A stretch of DNA of 54,492 nt from JBAYSY01 sp041675885 (GTDB taxonomy: Bacteria > Pseudomonadota > Alphaproteobacteria > Rhodobacterales > Rhodobacteraceae): contig JBAYSY010000017.1 in the NCBI GenBank assembly GCA_041675885.1, positions 1-54,492 of the forward strand, read 5' to 3'. Positions 1 to 7,970 of this stretch are shown here, piece by piece. The translations under genes and the position numbers were made by a program. Positions within the stretch are counted from its first letter, which is position 1. Every line of letters starts with the position of its first letter. The notes under the pieces were generated by a model. That model saw only the letters and a program-made list of their open reading frames with translations. It searched no databases and was not told where the DNA came from.

Positions 1-227
1 GCCAGCCCCTCGATCTCCTGCCAGATGGCGGGAAAGCGGGCGCGGGTGGCCGCGGCCATTTGTTCGACCCGGCCGACATGGGCGGGGGCGGTGATCTCCT
101 GCCAGATGGCGCTGGGGAGAAGATGGGCCGCAACCGCCGCCCGGCCCCGGCGGCCCGCCGCCAGCCCGATCGCGTGCGCATCCCCGGCCGCGATCAGCCA
201 GCCGATCCGGCTTTGCTCATTCGACAT
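1..227 (-). CDS. C45-family autoproteolytic acyltransferase/hydrolase, N-terminal part (cut by window edge)
   Basis: Only the first 75 or so codons are present; the rest lies to the left of the window. The product begins MSNEQSRIGWLIAAGDAHA and continues with a motif of the type RMAAATRARFPAIWQEIEGL. This resembles the start of C45-family (acyl-CoA:6-aminopenicillanate acyltransferase-like) Ntn hydrolases common in Rhodobacterales. The catalytic Cys and downstream domain cannot be seen. The start codon lies inside the end of glnQ (11 bases of overlap), so it is probably the last gene of the glnHPQ operon. The family call is from memory of the N-terminus only. Confidence 0.55.
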   Translation of the reverse strand, partial: MSNEQSRIGWLIAAGDAHAIGLAAGRRGRAAVAAHLLPSAIWQEITAPAHVGRVEQMAAATRARFPAIWQEIEGL

Positions 228-948
228 GGCGCAGAAAGTCCTTCAACCGTTCGTTGGGCGGGTTTGCGATCACCTCGCGCGGGTTGCCATCGACGGTGAT
301 CTTGCCGTGTTCCATGAAGATCAGCCTTGTGCCGACCTGGCGGGCGAAACTCATCTCATGGGTGACGACCACCATGGTCATGCCTTCCTCGGCCAGTTGG
401 CGCATGACGTTCAGCACCTCCTGCTTCAACTCGGGGTCGAGCGCCGAGGTCGGCTCGTCGAACAGCATCACCTTGGGCTTGATCGCCAGCGCCCGCGCGA
501 TGGCCACCCGCTGTTGCTGGCCGCCCGACAGTTCGGACGGGTAATGGTTGGCCCGCTCGGCCAGCCCGACCTTTTCCAGCAGCGCCATGGCCTGATCGCG
601 CGCCTCGGACCGGCTGGCGCCCCGCACCTTGCGCGGGCCGAAGGCCACGTTCTCCAGCGCGGTGAACTGGGGGAACAGGTTGAACTGCTGGAACACCATG
701 CCCGCTTCCTGCCGGATGGTGCGTAGCCGTGCCTTGCCTTCAAGCACGCTGATGCCATCGACGACCAGATCGCCCCCGGTGATCGCCTCAAGCCCGTTGA
801 TGCAGCGCAGCAGCGTGGACTTGCCCGACCCCGAAGGCCCGATCAGCACCACCACCTCGCCGCGCGAGATGGTCAGATCAACCTCGTCCAGCACCTTGAG
901 GGCGTCGAAATGCTTGGAGACGTTGCGGAACTGGATGATACCTTCCAT
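217..948 (-). CDS. glnQ: Glutamine ABC transporter ATP-binding protein
   Basis: A 243-residue ATPase that powers polar amino acid import with the membrane subunit GlnP. It has Walker A GPSGSGKST near residue 40, the signature LSGGQQQRVAIARAL near 135-150, Walker B VMLFDEPTSALDPE and the switch His in VVTHEM. A longer reading frame runs upstream through glnP, but the ATG at 948 gives the normal family start (MEGIIQFRNVSKHF). It also overlaps the glnP stop by one base (TGATG), typical of translational coupling. Length and motifs are those of a complete E. coli GlnQ-type protein. Confidence 0.95.
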   Translation of the reverse strand: MEGIIQFRNVSKHFDALKVLDEVDLTISRGEVVVLIGPSGSGKSTLLRCINGLEAITGGDLVVDGISVLEGKARLRTIRQEAGMVFQQFNLFPQFTALENVAFGPRKVRGASRSEARDQAMALLEKVGLAERANHYPSELSGGQQQRVAIARALAIKPKVMLFDEPTSALDPELKQEVLNVMRQLAEEGMTMVVVTHEMSFARQVGTRLIFMEHGKITVDGNPREVIANPPNERLKDFLRHVE

Positions 949-1604
949 CACAGGATCCTCATGCGTTTCTCGACGATGCGCAGCATCAGCGACAGGGTTC
1001 CGGTCATCAGCAGGTAGATCACCGCCACGGCGGTCCAGATCTCGACCGCGCGGAAGTTGGCGGCCATGATCTCCTGCCCGGTGCGGGTCAGTTCGCCCAC
1101 GCCGATCACGATGAACAGCGAGGTATCCTTGAGGCTGACGATGAACTGGTTCCCGAGCGGCGGGATCAGGCGGCGGAACGCCAGCGGCCCGACGATATAG
1201 ACCAGCACCTTCCAGGCGGGCAGGCCCAGCGCCAGACCGGCCTCGGTCAGGCCCTTGCTGATCGACAGCACCGCGCCGCGCACGATCTCGGCGATATAGG
1301 CCCCGGCGTTGATGATGATCGCCAGGATGGCCGTGGTCAGCGGGTCGATCCGCAGCCCGGCCAGCACCGGCATGGCGAAGTAGAGGAACATCACCTGCAC
1401 GACGATGGGCGTGCCGCGGATCACCTCGATATAGATGAAGGCGATCGTGTTGAGCACCGGCCCGCCATGCGAACGCATGAGCCCGGCAATGGCACCAAGA
1501 ACCATGCCCCCGACAAGGCCGAAGACGGTGATGTAGATGGTCATCTTCGCCCCGGCCATCAGTTGCGGCAGGAAATCGAAGATGATGGACCAGTTCACTT
1601 CCAT
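948..1604 (-). CDS. glnP: Glutamine ABC transporter permease
   Basis: A 218-residue inner-membrane protein with about five hydrophobic segments. The EAA loop with the conserved glycine (EAGLALGLPAWKVLVYIVGP, about residues 140-160) contacts GlnQ. Its length and segments such as FIYIEVIRGTPIVVQVMFLY and the C-terminal RIVEKRMRIL match E. coli GlnP closely. It is the middle gene of glnHPQ, 129 bases downstream of glnH and overlapping glnQ by one base. Substrate is inferred from similarity to the glutamine system; related permeases also carry glutamate, aspartate or histidine. Confidence 0.93.
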   Translation of the reverse strand: MEVNWSIIFDFLPQLMAGAKMTIYITVFGLVGGMVLGAIAGLMRSHGGPVLNTIAFIYIEVIRGTPIVVQVMFLYFAMPVLAGLRIDPLTTAILAIIINAGAYIAEIVRGAVLSISKGLTEAGLALGLPAWKVLVYIVGPLAFRRLIPPLGNQFIVSLKDTSLFIVIGVGELTRTGQEIMAANFRAVEIWTAVAVIYLLMTGTLSLMLRIVEKRMRIL

Positions 1605-1733
1605 GGCAGAAGCCTCCGGCGGTGGGACAGGAACGGGGGACGGGTGCGGGCCTCCGCTGCGGCGCCGTCAGGGGCCGCAGGGACTCGCCGGGGTGTGCCC
1701 GCCCGGTGGCCGGGCGGGCGGCGGGTGTGGCGC

Positions 1734-2465
1734 TTACTGCGGCGCCACCCCGAACCACTTTTCATAGATGGCGTCGTAACGGCCGTCGGCGCGCATGTTC
1801 GCCAGCGCCCCGTTCACCGGCTCGACCAGTTCGCTGCCCTTGGGAAAGCCGATGCCGTATTGATGCGCCATGAGTTGCTCGCCCACCGCCTTCACCTGCC
1901 CGCCGCCCGCGGTGGCGACGTAGTAAAGCACGTTCGGCGTGTCGTGCATCGCGGCATCGACCCGGCCGGTGCGCAATTCCAGATAGGCGTTGTCGATGTT
2001 CGGGAACTTGCGCAGCGTGGTTTCGGTGAAATGTTCCTCGGCATAGTCCGAAGCCGAAGTGCCGGTGCGGACCGCAAGCGTCTTGCCCGCAAGGTCGTCA
2101 TAACCCACGATATCGCTGTCGGAGGGCACCATCAGCAGAAAGCCGCTGTCATAGTAGCCGTCGGAAAAGTCGATGACCTCGGCCCGGTCGGCGCGGATGG
2201 TGATGCCGGCAAGGGCCACATCGACCTGCCCGGTCTGAAGCCCGGGGATGATGCCCGCGAAGTCCATCGGACGAAGTTCGTAGTCGAGTTCCAGTTCCTC
2301 GGCGATCGCGGCCCACATGTCGATGTCGAAGCCGACGTATTCGCCGTCCTGCACGAACTCGAAGGGCACGAAGGCGGTGTCGGTGGCGACAACCAGCGTC
2401 TGCGCCGAAAGGCTAGTGGTTCCGGCGATCAGCGCGGCGGCGGCCCATCCGGTGATACGGTTCAT
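1734..2465 (-). CDS. glnH: Periplasmic glutamine-binding protein
   Basis: A 243-residue solute-binding protein with a cleavable signal peptide (MNRITGWAAAALIAGTTSLSA, cleavage near residue 21). The mature part starts QTLVVATDTAFVPFEF and keeps GFDIDMWAAIAEELELDYEL, ALAGITI and FSDGYYDSG, all almost as in E. coli GlnH. It should bind L-glutamine in the periplasm and deliver it to GlnPQ. It is the first gene of the operon, and an AT-rich region with repeated TTGCA/GCAAA motifs lies just upstream. Specificity is inferred from close resemblance and was not tested against other amino acid binders. Confidence 0.93.
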   Translation of the reverse strand: MNRITGWAAAALIAGTTSLSAQTLVVATDTAFVPFEFVQDGEYVGFDIDMWAAIAEELELDYELRPMDFAGIIPGLQTGQVDVALAGITIRADRAEVIDFSDGYYDSGFLLMVPSDSDIVGYDDLAGKTLAVRTGTSASDYAEEHFTETTLRKFPNIDNAYLELRTGRVDAAMHDTPNVLYYVATAGGGQVKAVGEQLMAHQYGIGFPKGSELVEPVNGALANMRADGRYDAIYEKWFGVAPQ

Positions 2466-2506
2466 AGTGTTCTCCCTGTCTGGTGATGGCGGCGGCCACG
2501 CCGCTC

Positions 2507-2569
2507 ATGCAAATATTCATTGCACGAAATTATCATTTGCGCAAGAAATTTGCATTACTTTTGCAAAGG
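2507..2569 (-). promoter_or_regulatory. AT-rich promoter/operator region of glnHPQ
   Basis: This short AT-rich stretch sits 40-100 bases upstream of the glnH start, in otherwise GC-rich DNA. Read on the minus strand it carries GCAAA at least four times, partly as inverted pairs (TGCAAAAGTAATGCA, TTGCGCAA). The layout suggests a multi-site operator for a dimeric regulator. Which regulator binds cannot be told from the sequence. Confidence 0.45.
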
Positions 2570-2660
2570 AGCCAACACCGGGGTCAAGCCATTGCCGGGG
2601 CGATATTTTTCAGGACATCCGTAAACCTTGTCGGCCGGATGGAAAGCCGTGCGCCAAGGC

Positions 2661-2779
2661 GTCCCCTTTCCCCCGGCCCGGAATCAAGGCGCGCCAGCGC
2701 CGCCGGGCAGCGGCCGATCGCCCCCCGGGCCGCCGCTGCCCTCTGTCGGGAATAGTCGCGGGGGTGGAATCGCCCACCG
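2661..2779 (+). repeat. Dispersed GC-rich extragenic repeat, copy 1, plus a small hairpin
   Basis: The gap between glnH and the recombinase gene contains CCCGGAATCAAGGCGCG, an inverted block around CGCCGGGCAGCGGCCGA, and the end motif CCGCTGCCCTCTGT. The same parts in the same order recur near 5.65, 27.3, 33.1, 46.0 and 50.3 kb. A small hairpin of the GGTGG/CCACC type follows at 2762-2778. No gene is seen between 2570 and 2797. Confidence 0.7.
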
Positions 2780-2797
2780 CGCCGGAAAGGCGAATCG

Positions 2798-3682
2798 CTA
2801 GAGCAGCCCGCGCGCTTCGGCCCGCTTCAGCAGCATCCGCACCGACGAGGGCTGCCAGCGGCTGCGGCCGCGCGGGGTGCGTTCGCGCATGTCCTCCAGC
2901 CGGTCGCAGATCGCCTGCAACGTCATGTCGGGGGCTGCGCCCCTGATCCCGGCGACGATGGCCAGGAGCCGGTCGTCGGCATCGGCGCGCGGCGCCCGGG
3001 CCAGAAGGCCGGGGTCCAGCAGCCCCTCGCGCACATAGCGGCGGGTGGCACGGGTCAGCCGCTCGACCGTCCAGCGCGGGCGGCCGGGGGCAAGGCGGGC
3101 GTTGACGGCGCGGGCCACGTCCTCCCACGGCAGGCCGGGGCGCAGGCGGCGCACCAGGGGCACCCATTCCGGCGCGCTTTCCGTGAGCCGGGCAAAATGG
3201 GAATCGTCGCGCGCCCCGGCAACCTTCCGGATCGCCGCCGGGTCGCGGGCGCGCAGGCCGGGATTGCCGCCGATACGCCCCTCGGCCCGGGCGGCGCGCA
3301 GCCCGGCCCTGGTGCGTTCGCGGATCAGCGCGCGCTCGAACTCGGCCGCGGCGCCCAGCACCTGAAGCGTGAACTTGCCCTGCGGGCTTGCGGTGTCGAT
3401 CGGATCGCGGAGCGAGCGGAAATGGGCCCCCTTCGCCTCCAGCCGCTCGATGAGTTCGAGCAGGTGGCTGAGCGACCGCGCCAGCCGGTCGATCCGCACC
3501 ACCATCAGCGTATCGCCCCGCCCGATCCGCTCCAGCACCCGCGCCAGCACCGGCCGGGCCCGGCTGGCGCCCGACGCCTGTTCCTCGTGGATCTCGGCAC
3601 AACCGGCGGCGCGCAACGCGTCGGCCTGCGGCCGGGTCGTCTGTTCCTCGGTCGAGATGCGGGCATATCCGATCAGCGCCAT
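2798..3682 (-). CDS. Serine recombinase (resolvase/invertase family)
   Basis: A 294-residue site-specific recombinase. The N-terminal catalytic domain (residues 1-140) has the nucleophile Ser10 in GYARISTEEQ, the arginine motif VVRIDRLARS, and LGAAAEFERALIRERTRAGL at the start of the long helix. The C-terminal 150 residues contain two similar helix-turn-helix-like units ending PGRPRWTVERL and RGRSRWQPSSVRMLLKRA, which may bind DNA. The ATG at 3682 gives the standard N-terminus; longer in-frame starts precede it but are unlike the family. No partner transposon or phage genes are next to it, so it appears to be a solitary chromosomal recombinase. Confidence 0.85.
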   Translation of the reverse strand: MALIGYARISTEEQTTRPQADALRAAGCAEIHEEQASGASRARPVLARVLERIGRGDTLMVVRIDRLARSLSHLLELIERLEAKGAHFRSLRDPIDTASPQGKFTLQVLGAAAEFERALIRERTRAGLRAARAEGRIGGNPGLRARDPAAIRKVAGARDDSHFARLTESAPEWVPLVRRLRPGLPWEDVARAVNARLAPGRPRWTVERLTRATRRYVREGLLDPGLLARAPRADADDRLLAIVAGIRGAAPDMTLQAICDRLEDMRERTPRGRSRWQPSSVRMLLKRAEARGLL

Positions 3683-3758
3683 GGGGTTCCCGTGCAATGT
3701 GACCGGCGCGATTAAACGGGTGTTTCGACGCGGGGACAAGGGCAGATGGAGGATGGAG

Positions 3759-3776
3759 GTGCGCTTCAGCGCACCG
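3759..3776 (+). repeat. GGTGCGC hairpin motif
   Basis: A perfect 7-base inverted repeat (GGTGCGC, loop TTCA, GCGCACC) in the 264-base gap between the recombinase and nnrU-like genes. The same motif recurs at 5728-5745 and, with one loop change, at 39364-39381, so it is a dispersed small palindrome. Nothing else is recognised in this gap. Confidence 0.7.
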
Positions 3777-3946
3777 CCCCGCAGGCCACCGCCCGCCATC
3801 CTGCGGGAATCGGCCTGCTCCACCCCCGGAATGCCGTCGAACTTCTTTTCCCGCCCCGCCCCCCGCCACCTGCGGCAACCATACCATTTGCACCCGCCGC
3901 CCGGTCGCGCGACACTGCACCCGCTGAAGGACCGAAGGGAGACGCC

Positions 3947-4642
3947 ATGACCGGCTGGGCCGAATTCATCGCCGCATTCGCGGTCTTCATGTTGTCGCAC
4001 ATGCTGCCGTCGCGCCCGGCCTTGCGGGGGCCGCTGGTGGCGGTGCTGGGACGGGCGGGGTTCATCACGGCCTACAGCCTGTTGTCCATCGTGCTGCTCG
4101 GCTGGCTGATCGTGGCGGCGGGGCGGGCACCCACGGTCACGCTGTGGTATTTCGCGCCGTGGCAGACATGGGTGCCGACCTTCGCCATGCTTTCAGCCTG
4201 CCTGCTGGGGGCCTACGGGCTGGGGGCGGCCAATCCGCTGTCGTTCGGCGGGCGCGGGACCGGGTTTGACCCCGACCGGCCCGGTATCGCCGGGGTGACG
4301 CGGCATCCGCTTCTGCTGGCGCTGGCGCTTTGGGCCGGGGGGCATATGGTGCCGAACGGCGATCTGGCGCATGTTCTGATGTTCGGGGTGCTGGGGGGCT
4401 TCGCGCTTCTGGGGATGTGGGCGATCGACCGCCGCCAGCGCCGCACCCTGGGCGATGCCGCCTGGCGGGAACAGACCCGGGCGACCTCGCTGCTTCCGTT
4501 CTCGGCGCTGATCTCGGGCCGGTGGAAGCCGCGCGGGCGCCCGTCGATCTGGCGGCTGCTGGCGGGGCTGCTTGCCTATGCGGTGCTGACCGGGCTGCAT
4601 CCGGCGGTGATCGGGGCGTGGCCGCACCCGATCATGCCCTGA
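3947..4642 (+). CDS. NnrU-like integral membrane protein
   Basis: A 231-residue inner-membrane protein with six or so hydrophobic segments. Family features are the opening WAEFIAAFAVFMLSHMLPS, the SFGGRGTGFDPDRPGIAGVTRH loop with its His, and WAGGHMVPNGD. NnrU proteins occur with denitrification genes and relate to isoprenylcysteine methyltransferase-like folds; their biochemical role is unsettled. No denitrification gene is next to it here. The ATG at 3947 follows GAAGGGAGACGCC, a good ribosome site, and gives the usual family start; an upstream in-frame extension is not hydrophobic and was left out. Confidence 0.85.
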   Translation: MTGWAEFIAAFAVFMLSHMLPSRPALRGPLVAVLGRAGFITAYSLLSIVLLGWLIVAAGRAPTVTLWYFAPWQTWVPTFAMLSACLLGAYGLGAANPLSFGGRGTGFDPDRPGIAGVTRHPLLLALALWAGGHMVPNGDLAHVLMFGVLGGFALLGMWAIDRRQRRTLGDAAWREQTRATSLLPFSALISGRWKPRGRPSIWRLLAGLLAYAVLTGLHPAVIGAWPHPIMP

Positions 4643-4663
4643 GAGACCGCCCGATCCTTCTAC

Positions 4664-5491
4664 TCAAGGCCGGATGAACTTGGCCCCGCCGATCCCCGCA
4701 TCCGCCGCGCCGGGCAGGCTGCGCACGGGGGGCAGTTCGCGGCGGAACACCCCGTCCGAGGCCGAGAGCGCCGCGCGCAACTCCCCCAGCGGCGCCTCCA
4801 GCATGGTTCCCAGCGCCACCGGGCTGCCGGTCACCTCGGCCTTGGCCGACACGACCGAGACCACCCGTGCCACCCCGTCGCGGATCGCGAACACCGGCGC
4901 GCCGGAGGAGCCGAAATCGACGCTGCACGACAGCACCAGCACCCCGGGCTGGCGGTCGAGCACATGGCAGACCTCTTGCAGGGATGCCGCCTCGGAGCGG
5001 TCGCGGGCGTAGGAGACGATGCCGACCTCCTGCCCCTTGGCCGGCTGCTCGCCGGTGTCGAAGGGCTTGATCGAGGGCAGGCGGATCGGCTGGTCCAGCT
5101 CCACCAGCGCCAGATCGTAGGCCACCCGGTCAAGCTGGTCGCGGGCGTCGAACACATAGGACGGATGCGGCAGCGCCCTGCGCGCGCCGCGATAGGCGGC
5201 GGCGCGGCCGTTGCGCCAGCCGGCGAGGAACTCGATCTCGGTCGGTTCGATCCGCTGGCCGGTCGCCTTGTCGTAAAGGCAATGCGCGGCGGTCAGCACC
5301 AGTTGCGGCGCGATCAGCGCCCCGGTGCAGAAGCCGCGCTGGCCGAGGTTGAGCCGCCCCACGGCCTCCCACCCCCGGCTGTCGTCGCCGGTGGACAGAA
5401 GCCGCAACCGGCCTTCCTCCTGCGCCGTGGAGGCCAGCGGCAGACAGGCCAGCAGCGCGGCGGTGGCGGCGGCGATCCGGTTCAGACGCAT
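4664..5491 (-). CDS. Secreted trypsin-like serine protease
   Basis: A 275-residue protein with a signal peptide (MRLNRIAAATAALLACLPLASTAQ) and an S1/chymotrypsin-fold domain. The catalytic triad is visible: His70 in LTAAHCLYD, Asp126 in YDLALVELD and Ser196 in DFGSSGAPVF. Cys55 and Cys71, and Cys175 and Cys189, are placed to form disulfides, as in exported proteases. There is no PDZ domain, so it is not a DegP/HtrA protein. It is probably periplasmic. It stands alone, converging with the NnrU-like gene; substrate unknown. Confidence 0.88.
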   Translation of the reverse strand: MRLNRIAAATAALLACLPLASTAQEEGRLRLLSTGDDSRGWEAVGRLNLGQRGFCTGALIAPQLVLTAAHCLYDKATGQRIEPTEIEFLAGWRNGRAAAYRGARRALPHPSYVFDARDQLDRVAYDLALVELDQPIRLPSIKPFDTGEQPAKGQEVGIVSYARDRSEAASLQEVCHVLDRQPGVLVLSCSVDFGSSGAPVFAIRDGVARVVSVVSAKAEVTGSPVALGTMLEAPLGELRAALSASDGVFRRELPPVRSLPGAADAGIGGAKFIRP

Positions 5492-5648
5492 GTGGCTCCT
5501 CGGTCCTCTTCCCTGCCCTGCCCTGCCTAGCCAGCGGTTGCGGCGAATCTAAGGCCGCGCCGCGGCGGGAAACACCCGCTGCCCGGCCCGCGACTATCAC
5601 CCGGATCGGAGTTTTGCGCCAGCGGTGTGTCGGGGGGACGGATGCGGG

Positions 5649-5712
5649 CGCCCTTTGCCCGGAACAGCCGCGCAAGCGGCCCGGACAGCGGCCGACCGCG
5701 GGCGGGAGAACC
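5649..5712 (+). repeat. Dispersed GC-rich extragenic repeat, copy 2 (short form)
   Basis: Contains TTTGCCCGGAACAGCCGCG, AGCGGCCCGGACAGCGGCCG and a following GGCGGG, matching the left half of the family seen at 33.1, 46.0 and 50.3 kb. The right half (GGCCGCTGCCCTCTGT) is missing. It lies in the 302-base gap between the protease and glcF. Confidence 0.65.
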
Positions 5713-5723
5713 CTGCGCCACCC

Positions 5724-5792
5724 GTAGGGTGCGCTTCAGCGCACCACCCCGTAACGGTGGCCCGCAACGGTGGGCGGAATCGCCCACCCTAC
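5724..5792 (+). repeat. 69-base MITE-like element with two hairpins
   Basis: The element is bounded by the inverted ends GTAGGGTG (5724-5731) and CACCCTAC (5785-5792). Inside are two perfect hairpins: GGTGCGC-TTCA-GCGCACC (5728-5745) and GGTGGGCG-GAAT-CGCCCACC (5769-5788). It ends one base before the glcF stop codon, so it may act as its transcript end. The first hairpin motif also occurs at 3759 and 39364. Confidence 0.7.
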
Positions 5793-5793
5793 T

Positions 5794-7083
5794 TCACCCC
5801 AACGCCCGGGGCTTCGGCCCGCCGGTGGCCCAGTCCAGCAGTTCCACCGTATGCACCACCGGCACCCCGGTGCCGGAACCGATCTGCATCATGCAGCCGA
5901 TATTGCCCGCGGCGATCAGATCGGGGGCCTTCGCCTCCAGCGTCGTCACCTTGCGCGCCTTGAGTTCGGCCGAAATCGCCGGTTGCAGCAGGTTGTAGGT
6001 CCCGGCCGAGCCGCAGCACAGGTGGCTGTCGGCGGGCTCGACCACCTCGAACCCCGCTCGCTTCAGCAGGTCCTTGGGCGCGGCCTTGACCTGCTGGCCG
6101 TGCTGGAGCGAACAGGCGGCGTGATAGGCCACCCGCAGCCCCTTGGCCGCGCCTTCGGGCAGGCCGAGCCGCGACAGCAGTTCCGAGATGTCGAGCGTCA
6201 TCGCCGAGACCTCGGCCGCATCCGCCGCCAGCGGATCATGCCGGAACATGTGGCCGTAATCCTTGACCGTGGTGCCGCAGCCCGAGGTGTTGATGACCAC
6301 CGCGTCGAGCCCGCCCTCGCGCTTCTCGGCCATCCACGCCCGGATGTTGCCCGCGGCCGAGGCGTGGCTTTCCCCGGCCCGGCCCATGTGATGCGTCAGT
6401 GCCCCGCAGCAGCCCATGCCGCGCGCCACCACTACCTCGCAGCCCAGACGGCGCAAGAGCCGGATGGTGGCGTCGTTGATGTCGGTGTTGAGCGCCTTCT
6501 GCGCGCAGCCGGTCAGCAGCGCGACCCGCATCCTGCGCTCGCCCGTGGCCGGGAACACCTGCGGGTCGTCGTTGCGGCTGACGGGGGGGATGTGCTTCGG
6601 CGCCATGGCGATCATCGCCCGCAACCTTGGATCGGGGACCAGCCCGGCGAAGGGGCGGCCGATCTTCGCGGCAAGCAGCGCCAGCCGGAACCGCATCGGA
6701 TGCGGCACCACCTTTGCCAGCATCCAGCGCAGGGCGCGGTCGTGCCACGGGCGGCGGTAGGTGCGTTCGATGTATTCCCGCGCGTGATCGACCAGATGCA
6801 TGTAATGCACCCCCGAGGGGCAGGTGGTCATGCAGGCGAGGCAGGACAGGCAACGGTCGATGTGCTGCACGGTGCGGGCATCGGCGGGGCGGCCCTTCTC
6901 CAGCATGTCCTTGATCAGGTAGATGCGGCCGCGCGGGCTGTCGAGTTCATCCCCCAGCACCTGATAGGTCGGGCAGGTCGCGGTGCAGAAGCCGCAATGG
7001 ACACAGGCGCGCAGCACCTCGTTCGCCCGGGCGGTGCCAGGGTCGCGCAACTGTTCGGGGGTGAAATCGGTCTGCACCTGCAT
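5794..7083 (-). CDS. glcF: Glycolate oxidase iron-sulfur subunit
   Basis: A 429-residue subunit of the glycolate (2-hydroxyacid) dehydrogenase complex. It passes electrons from the flavin subunits GlcD/GlcE toward the respiratory chain. Two ferredoxin-type clusters are seen: CVHCGFCTATCP (about residues 27-38) and CLSCLACMTTCP (about 78-89). Two CCG domains (GMGCCGALTHH and LCCGSAGTYN) fill the C-terminal half. The start at 7083 follows AAAGGAA, nine bases after the stop of the preceding small membrane protein. The same leader is duplicated 510 bases upstream with ACG in place of ATG. Confidence 0.94.
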   Translation of the reverse strand: MQVQTDFTPEQLRDPGTARANEVLRACVHCGFCTATCPTYQVLGDELDSPRGRIYLIKDMLEKGRPADARTVQHIDRCLSCLACMTTCPSGVHYMHLVDHAREYIERTYRRPWHDRALRWMLAKVVPHPMRFRLALLAAKIGRPFAGLVPDPRLRAMIAMAPKHIPPVSRNDDPQVFPATGERRMRVALLTGCAQKALNTDINDATIRLLRRLGCEVVVARGMGCCGALTHHMGRAGESHASAAGNIRAWMAEKREGGLDAVVINTSGCGTTVKDYGHMFRHDPLAADAAEVSAMTLDISELLSRLGLPEGAAKGLRVAYHAACSLQHGQQVKAAPKDLLKRAGFEVVEPADSHLCCGSAGTYNLLQPAISAELKARKVTTLEAKAPDLIAAGNIGCMMQIGSGTGVPVVHTVELLDWATGGPKPRALG

Positions 7084-7093
7084 TTCCTTTGTC
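7046..7093 (-). repeat. glcF leader, functional copy of a 48-base duplication
   Basis: This segment holds the ribosome-binding site, the ATG and the first 12 codons of glcF. A second copy at 7556-7603 matches it at 46 of 48 positions. Each copy directly follows the stop codon of one of two paralogous small membrane protein genes. Confidence 0.85.
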
Positions 7094-7455
7094 TAGAATC
7101 CGAGTCGCCACACCACCAGCGCACCCGCCAGCACCAGCAGCAGCAGCGCAATCACGCCGTAGCCACCGGGGAATTGCCAATGATGCTGCAATGGGCGGCC
7201 CACAATCTGGGTCAGCACCGCCAGACCCCAGCCGCCAGTATAAAGCGACAGTATGCTCCAGAGAGCTTTGTCCGAATGGAAGCCGCCGCTGAAGAACGGG
7301 CCTATGCCCAGCCAGCCACTGATCCACAGCATACCCATCGGCAGGCCGGTCAGGATCATCGTCCGCCGCGCTGACCGTCCGGCGGGCGCGGTCACCACCA
7401 GCAGCCAGATCGACAGCGGAATGTAGAGAACGCTGGCAGCAAGCACTAACCTCAC
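7093..7455 (-). CDS. Small integral membrane protein in the glycolate oxidase operon (copy 2)
   Basis: A 120-residue protein with about four hydrophobic segments. It is homologous over its whole length to the 118-residue protein at 7604-7960: both have an AGR/EGR-x-AR motif near residue 25, then LTGxP near 35, and a FPGGYG/VPGGYG motif near residue 95. The two are clearly diverged, roughly one third identical by eye. No function is known to me. Lying between glcE and glcF suggests a role in glycolate oxidation at the membrane, but this is inference from position only. Confidence 0.75.
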   Translation of the reverse strand: MRLVLAASVLYIPLSIWLLVVTAPAGRSARRTMILTGLPMGMLWISGWLGIGPFFSGGFHSDKALWSILSLYTGGWGLAVLTQIVGRPLQHHWQFPGGYGVIALLLLVLAGALVVWRLGF

Positions 7456-7555
7456 CCCTCTAGCTCCTCAGTCCAGGGTTTGGCGCTCCGCGCGCCAGCG
7501 TTTTCTCCCCTGCCCGCACTGGCGTCGCATGGCTGCAAACGCCCCCGGCCAGGCT

Positions 7556-7603
7556 CGCAACTGTTCGGGGGTGAAATCAGTCTGCACCTGCGTTTCCTTT
7601 GTC
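7556..7603 (-). repeat. Duplicated glcF leader with lost start codon
   Basis: A near-exact copy of the glcF start region (7046-7093) in which ATG has become ACG. Twelve glcF codons are kept in frame, then the reading continues into unrelated sequence and stops before the next gene at 7455. It marks the scar of a rearrangement in which a second membrane protein gene was placed between the old glcF leader and glcF. Confidence 0.8.
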
Positions 7604-7960
7604 CTACAATACCGGCAGCAGCATCAGCGGCACCCCGAACAGCAGCGGCGCGCAGGCCGCCAGCAGCCCGTATCCGCCCGGCACCGGCCAGCGGGCCACC
7701 AGCGCCCGGCCGCCGATCTGCACCAGCGCGCCCAGCACCCAGGCCCCGGCCCCAAGACCCAGCGCCAGCCAGGCGAAGGCATCGGCCTGCGGATCGCCGG
7801 TGAAGAACCGCCCGGCATCGAACAGGTCGTCGAACCACAGCGCCACCAGCGGCACGCCGGTCAGCAGCAGCGCCCAGCGGGCGGGGCGTCCTTCGGGCAT
7901 GACGACGATCACCAGATAGATCGCCAGCGGCAGGACGAGGAACAGGGTGAGCATCTCCAT
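7604..7960 (-). CDS. Small integral membrane protein in the glycolate oxidase operon (copy 1)
   Basis: A 118-residue protein with four hydrophobic segments, starting MEMLTLFLVLPLAIYLVIVV, with a charged loop around residues 45-62. It is the paralogue of the 120-residue protein at 7093-7455. It starts 10 bases after glcE ends and is followed by the defunct glcF leader copy. This is the likely ancestral member, since it joins glcE on one side and a glcF leader on the other. Family not recognised. Confidence 0.78.
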   Translation of the reverse strand: MEMLTLFLVLPLAIYLVIVVMPEGRPARWALLLTGVPLVALWFDDLFDAGRFFTGDPQADAFAWLALGLGAGAWVLGALVQIGGRALVARWPVPGGYGLLAACAPLLFGVPLMLLPVL

Positions 7961-7970
7961 CGCGGCCTCC

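Noticed and set aside
2798..3682. Serine recombinase as sign of a prophage or integrative element
   Set aside because: No phage, integrase-partner or att-like repeats are seen nearby; neighbours are chromosomal genes.
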